From NCBI GenBank assembly GCA_024803745.1, contig JANJXV010000037.1, positions 1,487,001 through 1,551,000 on the forward strand: a stretch of DNA of 64,000 bases, read 5' to 3'. Within the stretch, counting starts at the first letter, position 1, and each line of letters begins with the position of its first letter. The DNA comes from Megascapheus bottae (taxonomy: Eukaryota; Chordata; Mammalia; Rodentia; Geomyidae). Of the stretch, positions 63,201 through 64,000 are shown one piece after another. Below the pieces are notes generated by a model, which saw nothing but the letters and a program-made list of their open reading frames with translations, had not been told where the DNA came from and searched no databases. A program made the translations under genes and the position numbers.

Positions 63201-63914
63201 ACATCCACAGAGATTCAAGAAACCAGAATCCTGGTTTTGGTTTACAGCTTAGAGGCCTTGAAATCCTTTCTCTTCTTTGGACCTATTTTCTAATCTATAC
63301 ACAGTGTTTAACTGGATCAGAGGCTCCTTAATTTTTCAAACTCATTTGCCTCTGAGAATTGAATAAAACCCATGGAACCTATCTCAGGAAAATCATATGA
63401 TTTAAGGGAAGTTTGTGGCTTACTGAGAGCTCCATTATACAAGCACAACTTGTAAACACACATCAAATAACCAAGGCCTTTGCTAGCCTCGGTCTCCTAA
63501 GGTTCTAAGAGTTTTAGAAAATTAGGTTAAGTATTCTTTTTTTTTTTTTTTTTTTTTTTTTTTGCCAGTCCTGGGCTTGGGCTCAGGGCCTGAGCACTGT
63601 CCCTGGATTTTCTCAAGGCTAGGGCTCTACCACTTGAGCCACAGCACCACTTCTGGCTTTTTTTTTTTTTTTTTTTGCTGCATATGTGGTACCCAGGAAT
63701 CGAATCCGGGTCTTCATGCATGCGAGGCAAGCGCTCTACCACTAGGCCAAACTCCCAGCCCCGGTAAGAGTATTCTTAAAGGGCTCTAATTATCACCTAT
63801 TCTCCATGTACTGACCAGTTTGATAGAGGTGGGATTCTCCACAACTGAGTAGGCAGGTAGAGGCACCATGATGAACTGAGCAGCTGGTGCAGAAGAGCTT
63901 CCTTCACTGGAATC
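20653..63914 (-). CDS. HMGXB3: HMGXB3, HMG-box containing protein 3 (C-terminal 1014 residues, 16 exons, 5' end outside window)
   Basis: Little-characterised nuclear protein whose family carries an N-terminal HMG box (not in this window) and cysteine clusters that domain databases link to KDZ transposases, as I recall. Join on the minus strand: 63914-63816, 52302-52171, 46060-45666, 42685-42510, 42391-42294, 40858-40760, 38973-38824, 34796-34495, 33328-33201, 30553-30422, 29326-29142, 27749-27530, 25350-25217, 24492-24376, 23597-23388, 21120-20653. Every junction is AG/GT on the minus strand and every phase matches; the total of 3045 nt is exactly 1015 codons including the stop. Two CX4C-X12-CX2C units, further Cys motifs (CLLC, CX4C, CGIC), a conserved KYLVRGESARDHVD block and an acidic C-terminus are visible. 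The tail-to-tail order with CSF1R matches human. Confidence 0.95.
21648..21877 (+). mobile_element. B1-Geo SINE
   Basis: caccagcggctcacacctgt head; tail runs into (CA)n. Confidence 0.8.
21880..21905 (+). repeat. (CA)n microsatellite
   Basis: At the 3' end of a B1-Geo SINE. Confidence 0.93.
21912..22000 (+). mobile_element. B1-like head fragment
   Basis: gggcttggtgactcactcct ... cacagttcaacaac. Confidence 0.65.
22026..22128 (+). mobile_element. B1-like head fragment
   Basis: ctgggcatagtgggcaatgc ... gttcatgagactcc. Confidence 0.65.
22277..22400 (+). mobile_element. B1-like head fragment
   Basis: agctgggcacagtgaatggc; linker remnant gagatctcatcttca. Confidence 0.65.
22541..22757 (+). mobile_element. 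B1-Geo SINE
   Basis: gctgggcactggtggcacat head, full Geo tail. Confidence 0.87.
22773..22862 (+). mobile_element. ID/Geo-like fragment
   Basis: ctgtggctcaaatggtagaa ... cgagttcaagtatcac. Confidence 0.6.
22908..23025 (-). mobile_element. ID-Geo SINE fragment
   Basis: gggcttgaactcaggacctg on the plus strand; ends in the ID linker. Confidence 0.75.
23081..23222 (-). mobile_element. ID-Geo SINE fragment
   Basis: Minus copy reaching the ID start (tatgctaggcaagaactcta on plus). Confidence 0.78.
23388..23597 (-). CDS. HMGXB3: HMGXB3 exon: conserved KYLVRGESARDHVD block
   Basis: Acceptor catgtgcccccag, donor gtaagt. Encodes 70 residues: VVCGSKYLVRGESARDHVDL, LASSRHWPPVYVVDTA, LCADLCYPELTNQMWGRNQG and CFSSPAEPPV. 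This resembles the conserved C-terminal domain I associate with transposase-derived proteins; catalytic function is not implied. Frame upstream of 23597 is intronic. Confidence 0.93.
24376..24492 (-). CDS. HMGXB3: HMGXB3 exon
   Basis: Acceptor tttcctttctag, donor gtaagg. Encodes 39 residues: DQLSLSLLALYESVQNGARA, then RQPPPHLTGGKIYKMCPHQ. CPHQ runs straight into VVCGSKY of the next exon. Confidence 0.92.
24935..25075 (+). mobile_element. MIR relic
   Basis: acaaactaggaaaactcaaa ... gctcatccaaggtcaggtat follows the MIR core order. Confidence 0.6.
25217..25350 (-). CDS. HMGXB3: HMGXB3 exon
   Basis: Acceptor catctcttgcag, donor gtgagt. Encodes NGSALVKLLQEGTCKLEELG, then SYGEHELQHLLKQCGIPYRE and EDSR. 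Phase 0 at the 3' end. Confidence 0.92.
25621..25826 (+). mobile_element. B1-Geo SINE
   Basis: cctggcaccagtggctcata head; linker ctccaataaaccaccag; Geo with short deletion. Confidence 0.88.
25848..26067 (+). mobile_element. B1-Geo SINE
   Basis: agctgggtgccagtggctca head; adjacent to the previous copy. Confidence 0.88.
26099..26303 (+). mobile_element. ID-Geo SINE, near-intact with long A tail
   Basis: gggagtttggcctagtggtt, a cgggttcgattcctcgg B box, Geo, and about 20 As. Low divergence suggests a young copy. Confidence 0.95.
26714..26817 (+). mobile_element. Lone Geo monomer with target-site duplication
   Basis: Only the Geo half (gaagtggcgaggtggttcaa ... cagagttcaaaccccac), flanked by AAAAAGTTTTCAG at 26701-26713 and 26818-26830. 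Confidence 0.88.
26831..27427. other. HMGXB3 intron, nothing recognised
   Basis: AT-rich unique sequence without a clear repeat or coding signal. Confidence 0.4.
27428..27467 (+). repeat. C-rich simple repeat (CCACCC type)
   Basis: Run of CACC/ACCCC units in an HMGXB3 intron. Confidence 0.85.
27530..27749 (-). CDS. HMGXB3: HMGXB3 exon
   Basis: Acceptor gatcttttag, donor gtaagg. Encodes FTWPEFLGSSEVNVEDFWAT, METEVIEQVAFPASIPITKF, DASVIAPFFPPLMRGAVVVN and LDVQPAPG. No Cys. Looks like a folded, conserved segment. Confidence 0.94.
28270..28472 (-). mobile_element. B1-Geo SINE
   Basis: agggcttgaactcaggatct ... gagtagctaggattacaggt on plus. Confidence 0.87.
28568..28651. repeat. Perfect 84-bp hairpin: 40-bp inverted repeat with 4-nt loop
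   Basis: Left arm 28568-28607, loop ATAA at 28608-28611, right arm 28612-28651. All 40 base pairs match when read base by base. Flanking bases do not pair and no target duplication is obvious. It lies in the HMGXB3 intron between the exons at 29142 and 27749. Possible origins: template-switch foldback, a young MITE, or an assembly foldback artefact. Confidence 0.95.
29142..29326 (-). CDS. HMGXB3: HMGXB3 exon: CxC4-like Cys motif
   Basis: Acceptor gctgtccttccag, donor gtaagt. Encodes EKTLPSEELSQLQELLCNGY, then WAFECLTIRDYNDMICGICG and MAQRNEENVLALNSVE. The cysteines CNGYWAFEC plus CGIC form the cluster. The frame stays open upstream, but only an acceptor in the right phase fits the previous exon; 29326 gives the best tract. 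Confidence 0.92.
29492..29510 (+). repeat. (AAT)n microsatellite
   Basis: Six AAT triplets just upstream of an HMGXB3 exon. Confidence 0.9.
29731..29812 (-). mobile_element. L1-like fragment
   Basis: attgtaattaatagaaggg and cagatagaaggtgcattact are shared with 59050-59123, which lies in an L1-like minus-strand tail. Confidence 0.5.
29802..29825. repeat. 24-bp perfect palindrome
   Basis: Two 12-base half sites (ACATACATTGAT and its complement) with no spacer, at the junction between an L1-like fragment and a MIR relic. Confidence 0.9.
29815..29945 (+). mobile_element. MIR relic
   Basis: cattttataaccgagaaaca then gaggcacaaaataacttgct, a typical MIR core. Confidence 0.7.
29874..29901. repeat. 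Small perfect hairpin, 12-bp arms, 4-nt loop
   Basis: ATTTGGTGACAG, loop TATG, then the exact complement. Inside a MIR-like stretch. Confidence 0.9.
30422..30553 (-). CDS. HMGXB3: HMGXB3 exon
   Basis: Acceptor ttaacccccag, donor gtaaag. Encodes LFNVGNKLLVSLDLLFAIRN, then QIKLGEDPRVFVNIVLKSVQ and EQT. Hydrophobic, helical. The donor phase (1) decides the start of the next exon. Confidence 0.93.
30667..30890 (+). mobile_element. B1-Geo SINE
   Basis: gagctgggcttggtggctca head; Geo tail. Confidence 0.88.
31219..31714 (+). mobile_element. B1-Geo SINE with 16-bp target duplication, interrupted
   Basis: Flanked by AGGAAATATAACACAC at 31203-31218 and 31715-31730. Split by the ID-Geo at 31324-31515. 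Its tail carries a partial internal duplication of the Geo sequence. Confidence 0.92.
31324..31515 (-). mobile_element. ID-Geo SINE nested in B1-Geo
   Basis: Flanked by GACCATGAAACTCTT at 31309-31323 and 31516-31530, a perfect 15-bp duplication. Confidence 0.95.
32107..32185 (+). mobile_element. B1-like fragment
   Basis: gagattgggaggatcacagt and ttcaagagtggcccagg. Confidence 0.55.
32487..32560 (+). mobile_element. B1-like fragment
   Basis: agctgggcacacctgttatt and ccagctatgcaggaag. Confidence 0.55.
32912..33003 (-). mobile_element. B1-like fragment
   Basis: cacatcacacctggc-type 3' end on plus (caccatcacacctggctg), with a T-rich start. Confidence 0.5.
33201..33328 (-). CDS. HMGXB3: HMGXB3 exon: Cys cluster continuation
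   Basis: Acceptor ttcaatactag, donor gtaggt. Encodes SLAGPQECWLLTASRLQVVT then KMCLNPHCLALHSFMDIYT. CLNPHC is a CX4C pair that can combine with the CLLC pair of the previous exon. Confidence 0.93.
33377..33583 (-). mobile_element. ID-Geo SINE with target duplication
   Basis: Flanked by GGGAAGTCAGTCTTT at 33362-33376 and 33584-33598. Lies just 5' of an HMGXB3 exon. Confidence 0.95.
33904..34105 (+). mobile_element. B1-Geo SINE
   Basis: ggatgccagtggtcatgcct head; Geo truncated at its end. Confidence 0.85.
34222..34402 (-). mobile_element. ID-Geo SINE
   Basis: tcatgcatgctaagtaagca on plus marks the ID half. Confidence 0.87.
34495..34796 (-). CDS. HMGXB3: HMGXB3 exon: helical segment and start of Cys cluster
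   Basis: Acceptor cttctttttttccag, donor gtaagc. Encodes EASSPLSEVPSATEPLSMAQ, QRQSTLQLLRKVLQIPENES, ELTEVFALIHELNSSRLILS and TQCLLCNSPLLKGGK. The CLLC pair opens a Cys-rich module completed by the next exon. Ends in phase 2. Confidence 0.94.
35062..35225 (-). mobile_element. MIR relic
   Basis: ttccttatctatgaaatgga and ggattaaatgagatactgga, the usual reversed MIR order. Confidence 0.7.
35695..35812 (+). mobile_element. LINE-2 3' end relic
   Basis: ctagactgtaagctgcccat ... aaagaatgaatta follows the familiar L2 tail. Confidence 0.6.
35967..36152 (+). mobile_element. ID-Geo SINE
   Basis: gggtttagcctagacgtaga start; Geo tail followed by AAAAAG repeats. Confidence 0.92.
36270..36489 (-). mobile_element. 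B1-Geo SINE
   Basis: Minus copy ending caggcgtgagccaccagtgc on plus. Confidence 0.87.
36657..36821 (+). mobile_element. ID-Geo SINE, small deletions
   Basis: gggctgggattgtggcccag start; shortened linker and Geo. Confidence 0.88.
36830..37835. other. HMGXB3 intron, nothing recognised
   Basis: No SINE or coding match; frames here lack any familiar motif. Confidence 0.4.
37836..37905 (+). mobile_element. ID-like monomer
   Basis: gggactgggaatgtagctca ... tattcatctccagagcc. Confidence 0.65.
38262..38645 (+). mobile_element. MaLR-type solo LTR relic
   Basis: gacttgaatgtgccctccaa near the start; tacccagcctcagatatcct and ggactaagac at the end, in the order seen in mammalian MaLR LTRs. No coding content. 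Confidence 0.6.
38824..38973 (-). CDS. HMGXB3: HMGXB3 exon: second zinc-ribbon-like unit
   Basis: Acceptor tttttag, donor gtgagt. Encodes 50 residues: DLGLATSRGRGKCKNPSC, then YVYTNRHKPRICPSCG and NLAKDRTEK. Cysteines are CX4C-X12-CX2C with an HKP motif before the second pair, as in the exon at 52171-52302. Confidence 0.94.
39386..39600 (-). mobile_element. B1-Geo SINE
   Basis: gacttgaactctgggcctgg ... ggagtgagccaccggc on plus. Confidence 0.85.
39736..39911 (+). mobile_element. ID-Geo SINE
   Basis: gggagtttggcctaggggta start; Geo with a short deletion near its end. Confidence 0.9.
39931..40136 (+). mobile_element. ID-Geo SINE with long A tail
   Basis: gggagtttggcctagtgata start; near-intact; over 20 As. 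Confidence 0.93.
40149..40275 (+). mobile_element. B1-Geo SINE, 5'-truncated
   Basis: gctgggcaggaaagtccata then Geo. Confidence 0.8.
40760..40858 (-). CDS. HMGXB3: HMGXB3 exon
   Basis: Acceptor aatccacag, donor gtaagt. Encodes 33 residues: LPNGPNNRTPQVKVVEVKPD then RFPPYKYSCTVTL. Phase 0 at both ends. Leads into the second zinc-ribbon exon. Confidence 0.92.
40860..41335. other. HMGXB3 intron with a locally repeated phrase
   Basis: Contains cttaactgacaaactcatga (about 41044), also present at about 37815 with similar flanks (tcattcacttcaaatgct versus cattcacttaaaaatgct). A short dispersed repeat is likely. Confidence 0.5.
41351..41545 (-). mobile_element. ID-Geo SINE with target duplication
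   Basis: Flanked by ACTATTGCCGTTTTT at 41336-41350 and 41546-41560. Confidence 0.95.
41577..41770 (-). mobile_element. ID-Geo SINE
   Basis: A second minus copy immediately after the previous one. Confidence 0.93.
42001..42206 (+). mobile_element. ID-Geo SINE
   Basis: gggagctaggagtgtggcat start; A tail of about 17. Confidence 0.92.
42294..42391 (-). CDS. HMGXB3: HMGXB3 exon
   Basis: Acceptor ttgtttcttacag, donor gtaaga. Encodes DKTSSMRTCGLKPSTLKQLG, then QPIQQPSSTGEVK. It is separated from the previous exon by a 118-nt intron. Confidence 0.9.
42510..42685 (-). CDS. HMGXB3: HMGXB3 exon: Arg/Ala/Pro-rich linker
   Basis: Acceptor tttttttcag, donor gtaagg. Encodes VDLLSTGPRATELKGRARGK, then SLLAAARPMRAILPAP and SVGLPRARQTFPLS. 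Basic, probably disordered. The A/T run before the acceptor is its polypyrimidine tract. Confidence 0.9.
43055..43143 (+). repeat. Three-copy minisatellite, 29-31 bp period
   Basis: Units at 43055-43085, 43086-43114 and 43115-43143 share ttttcatctcaccagt; the last two units differ at a single base. Confidence 0.9.
43418..43650 (+). mobile_element. B1-Geo SINE with target duplication
   Basis: Flanked by AAAAATTATTAGC at 43405-43417 and 43651-43663; full-length head gctgggcgcagtggctcact. Shows that the B1-Geo chimera moves as one unit. Confidence 0.93.
43988..44219 (-). mobile_element. B1-Geo SINE
   Basis: Minus copy, diverged. Confidence 0.82.
44245..44463 (-). mobile_element. B1-Geo SINE
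   Basis: Minus copy with cttgagtagctaggattaca on plus. Confidence 0.86.
44835..44966 (-). mobile_element. B1-Geo SINE, old
   Basis: gtggaactagagtctcacag and ggttgccaggatcataagc on plus. Confidence 0.6.
45133..45370 (-). mobile_element. B1-Geo SINE
   Basis: agggcttgaactcagggcct ... tagctaggattacagac on plus. Confidence 0.85.
45666..46060 (-). CDS. HMGXB3: HMGXB3 exon: acidic/Ser-Thr-rich linker
   Basis: Acceptor tttcccccctag, donor gtaagc. Encodes EKPAKVKVESTLDV, then low-complexity Ser/Glu sequence with LENSEAVSQLLNV, EENEWEEVIVSDAHVLVKGG and PVPALKKPTG. Probably disordered. It contains VKTE, a match to the sumoylation consensus. Ends in phase 2. Confidence 0.92.
46104..46317 (+). mobile_element. 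ID-Geo SINE
   Basis: gagtgtgaactagtggtaga start; A-rich tail. Close upstream (in transcript terms) of the HMGXB3 exon acceptor at 46060. Confidence 0.92.
46333..46397 (+). mobile_element. 3'-truncated ID head with A tail
   Basis: About 42 nt of ID start (aatgtagcctagtggtagaa) ending at cctagc, then about 21 As. Confidence 0.85.
46626..46832 (-). mobile_element. B1-Geo SINE, diverged
   Basis: ataactggaagataaagagc and gaattatagatgtgagccac on plus. Confidence 0.7.
46840..47760. other. HMGXB3 intron, AT-rich, nothing recognised
   Basis: May be an extension of the unclassified repeat that starts at 47761, but I found no match in copy B. Confidence 0.35.
47895..48075 (-). mobile_element. ID-Geo SINE inside unclassified repeat
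   Basis: Minus copy; tatgcatgctagacaagcac on plus. Confidence 0.9.
48089..48314 (-). mobile_element. B1-Geo SINE inside unclassified repeat
   Basis: Minus copy. CAAATTCCCTTTA appears on both sides (about 48065-48077 and 48315-48327). Confidence 0.9.
49008..49345 (+). repeat. Unclassified AT-rich repeat block, copy 1
   Basis: Starts ggtagtacactgaag and contains aatcaagtgataa and attaaaat. It aligns loosely to 59752-59960. In this copy it follows directly after the repeat at 47761-48985. Confidence 0.6.
49627..49850 (+). mobile_element. B1-Geo SINE, diverged
   Basis: gctgaatgctagtggcttac head; Geo tail. Confidence 0.78.
49861..51286. other. HMGXB3 intron, probable old repeat debris
   Basis: Phrases such as gccagtcatccaaaacctt and ccacatggactttggagaag recall ancient transposon or LTR sequence, but I cannot assign a family. 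Confidence 0.35.
51287..51388 (+). repeat. Tandem duplication, about 50-bp period, at a Geo SINE boundary
   Basis: Units 51287-51336 and 51337-51388 share cattttttatataacttaaa-type sequence plus the first bases of the Geo monomer (gtggggctgt-gctca). The full Geo tail follows only the second unit. Confidence 0.85.
51318..51475 (+). mobile_element. Geo monomer with duplicated 5' end
   Basis: Geo sequence starting at the tandem duplication; ends ccccatgaccaataaag. Confidence 0.8.
51495..51690 (+). mobile_element. ID-Geo SINE
   Basis: gctgggagtttagcctagtg start; tail of AAAAC repeats. Confidence 0.93.
51750..51903 (+). mobile_element. B1-Geo SINE, 5'-truncated
   Basis: atctctaattaattaccaaa linker then Geo. 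Confidence 0.78.
51928..52105 (+). mobile_element. B1-like SINE, old
   Basis: gtttcatgtctgtaatctaa head, worn tail. Confidence 0.6.
52171..52302 (-). CDS. HMGXB3: HMGXB3 exon: first zinc-ribbon-like unit
   Basis: Acceptor caccaaacag, donor gtaaga. Encodes 44 residues, TTTYTRRGHGTC then SPGC, RHKPPKCPTCG and GGKWIPK. The cysteines are spaced CX4C-X12-CX2C, a likely zinc ribbon. The same spacing and HKP motif recur in the exon at 38824-38973. Phase 0 at both ends. Confidence 0.93.
52473..52585 (+). mobile_element. ID-Geo SINE with internal deletion
   Basis: ctatgagtgtggcctagtgt start joined to cagtgcccagaccctgagt; about 75 nt of the middle missing. Confidence 0.85.
52752..52944 (-). mobile_element. 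ID-Geo SINE
   Basis: gtgcatgctaggcaagcact on plus. Confidence 0.92.
52980..53652 (-). mobile_element. LINE-1 3' end
   Basis: On plus: ggctattgtgaatagtgcag, caatgaacatggctgtacag, then ctgctttccagagtggttgt, the classic reversed L1 3' region. A short B1-like scrap interrupts it near 53540-53572. Confidence 0.85.
53653..53688 (+). repeat. (CT)n simple repeat
   Basis: CTCTGT-type repeat between an L1 3' end and a Geo fragment. Confidence 0.85.
53689..53740 (-). mobile_element. Geo fragment
   Basis: ggttgtggagcttgaactct ... gtgctgtccctgagc on plus. Confidence 0.7.
53774..53963 (+). mobile_element. ID-Geo SINE with 18-bp target duplication
   Basis: Flanked by TTAAAATATATATTATTG at 53756-53773 and 53964-53981, a perfect match. 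Confidence 0.95.
53982..54161 (+). mobile_element. B1-Geo SINE, shortened
   Basis: ctgggtgccataggtgtatg head; tail ends in (CA)n. Confidence 0.82.
54162..54205 (+). repeat. (CA)n microsatellite
   Basis: Directly follows the 3' end of a B1-Geo SINE. Confidence 0.95.
54206..55287. other. HMGXB3 intron, nothing recognised
   Basis: AT-rich; no SINE; lies between a (CA)n run and copy B of the unclassified repeat. Confidence 0.35.
55288..55790 (+). repeat. Unclassified dispersed repeat, copy B
   Basis: Diverged, SINE-free copy of the repeat at 47761-48985, about 7 kb away in the same orientation, just upstream of the GOLGA2 pseudogene. Confidence 0.75.
55998..58590 (+). pseudogene. GOLGA2 (GM130) processed pseudogene
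   Basis: Intronless, broken copy of the Golgi matrix coiled-coil protein GM130 lying inside an HMGXB3 intron, antisense to it. It opens with an ATG reading MSERTR at 55998, shows KIKKGNP-like sequence, then stretches like LALDSS, SEKFDLQSALAH, LRQTQLLKQL and ENRQLRAQLS. It ends in ANDEFEIITI followed by TAA at 58588-58590, which matches the GM130 C-terminus. Many stops and frameshifts separate the pieces. Without the inserted SINE it is about 2.4 kb against roughly 3.0 kb for the parent ORF, so there are internal deletions. A poly(A) tail and flanking duplications were not found. A 108-codon frame at 57527-57853 is one surviving piece. Not a functional gene. Confidence 0.82.
56121..56306 (+). 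mobile_element. ID-Geo SINE inside the GOLGA2 pseudogene
   Basis: Flanked by AAAAAAGGTAACCCC at 56106-56120 and 56307-56321, so it landed after the retrocopy. Confidence 0.94.
58930..59600 (-). mobile_element. LINE-1-like 3' region
   Basis: tctggcttacttcacttaat and tctttccatttccttacaaa on plus match reversed L1 3' sequence. Shares a 70-bp block with 29731-29812. Confidence 0.6.
59752..59960 (+). repeat. Unclassified AT-rich repeat block, copy 2
   Basis: Starts ggtagtacactgaag like copy 1 at 49008. Here it is separated from the matching copy-B repeat by about 4 kb that contains the GOLGA2 pseudogene and L1-like sequence. Confidence 0.6.
60259..60465 (+). mobile_element. B1-Geo SINE, diverged
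   Basis: ggccagatattggtggctca head; Geo tail. Confidence 0.78.
60788..60985 (+). mobile_element. ID-Geo SINE
   Basis: gctgggaatttggcctagtg start; A-rich linker and tail. Confidence 0.92.
61035..61237 (+). mobile_element. B1-Geo SINE
   Basis: ggggcactggtggctcacac head; Geo shortened. Confidence 0.85.
61400..61740 (+). mobile_element. LINE-1 3'-end fragment nested in L1 ORF2
   Basis: gatccaacaattctactcag and tcatagtagcattatttaca, followed by agtagccaaaagagagccat, the familiar region after L1 ORF2. Confidence 0.75.
62532..62762 (+). mobile_element. B1-Geo SINE
   Basis: taggtgctggggacttatac head; complete Geo. Confidence 0.87.
62876..63060 (+). mobile_element. B1-like SINE, old
   Basis: ggcctggtgataggttcctg head; cagagttcaacttcaa tail. 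Confidence 0.6.
63537..63762 (-). mobile_element. ID-Geo SINE, young
   Basis: T run of over 20, Geo, T-rich linker, then ID half ending caaactcccagcccc on plus. Low divergence. Confidence 0.94.
63816..63914 (-). CDS. HMGXB3: HMGXB3 exon (first in window)
   Basis: Minus-strand acceptor ttgcccacag, donor gtcagt. Encodes 33 residues: DSSEGSSSAPAAQFIMVPLP, then YSVVENPTSIKL. Phase 0 at both ends. An ID-Geo SINE lies just 3' of it in the intron. Upstream exons are beyond 64000. Confidence 0.9.
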
Positions 63915-64000
63915 CTGTGGGCAATGAAAAGGAGTGTCGTTGAAAAGGTGCAGAACACGCGAGGCCACCCACACACCTGCAATAATCAGTCAAGGCCAAA

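Overview
This is a mammalian nuclear window: split genes with GT-AG introns, dense SINEs and LINE-1 debris, and no bacterial or plasmid features. The dominant repeats point to a geomyoid rodent (kangaroo rat, pocket mouse or pocket gopher). About half of the SINEs are dimers with a tRNA-Ala/ID-like left half and a right half that matches what I remember of the IDL-Geo SINE of Geomyoidea. A second abundant SINE joins a 7SL/B1-like head to the same right half. The lineage call is inference from repeat type.

Bases 323-18824 (+) hold the 3' two thirds of CSF1R (CSF-1/IL-34 receptor tyrosine kinase): 16 coding exons, matching exons 7-22 of the 22-exon human gene. They run from Ig domain 4 through the transmembrane helix and split kinase to the C-terminal NNYQFC. 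Exon phases close exactly (2045 nt, 681 residues), with no frameshift or premature stop.

Bases 19715-63914 (-) hold the 3' part of HMGXB3, arranged tail to tail with CSF1R: 16 coding exons, phases closing at 3045 nt and 1014 residues. The HMG box and 5' exons lie beyond the right edge. The visible protein has two look-alike CX4C-X12-CX2C zinc-ribbon units and a cysteine-rich C-terminal half. The two genes converge on a shared poly(A) region, where an AATAAA on each strand is separated by one base.

The introns carry about 80 recognisable SINE copies (several nested, with perfect target-site duplications), LINE-1 fragments on both strands, MIR/L2 relics, a MaLR-type LTR relic, many microsatellites, a GOLGA2 (GM130) retropseudogene at 55998-58590, and two copies of a dispersed repeat I cannot classify. 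The most unusual item is a perfect inverted repeat with 40-bp arms and a 4-nt loop at 28568-28651. I found no sign of an undescribed multi-gene system. The oddities are structural (hairpin, shared terminator, modular SINEs, duplicated zinc ribbons).
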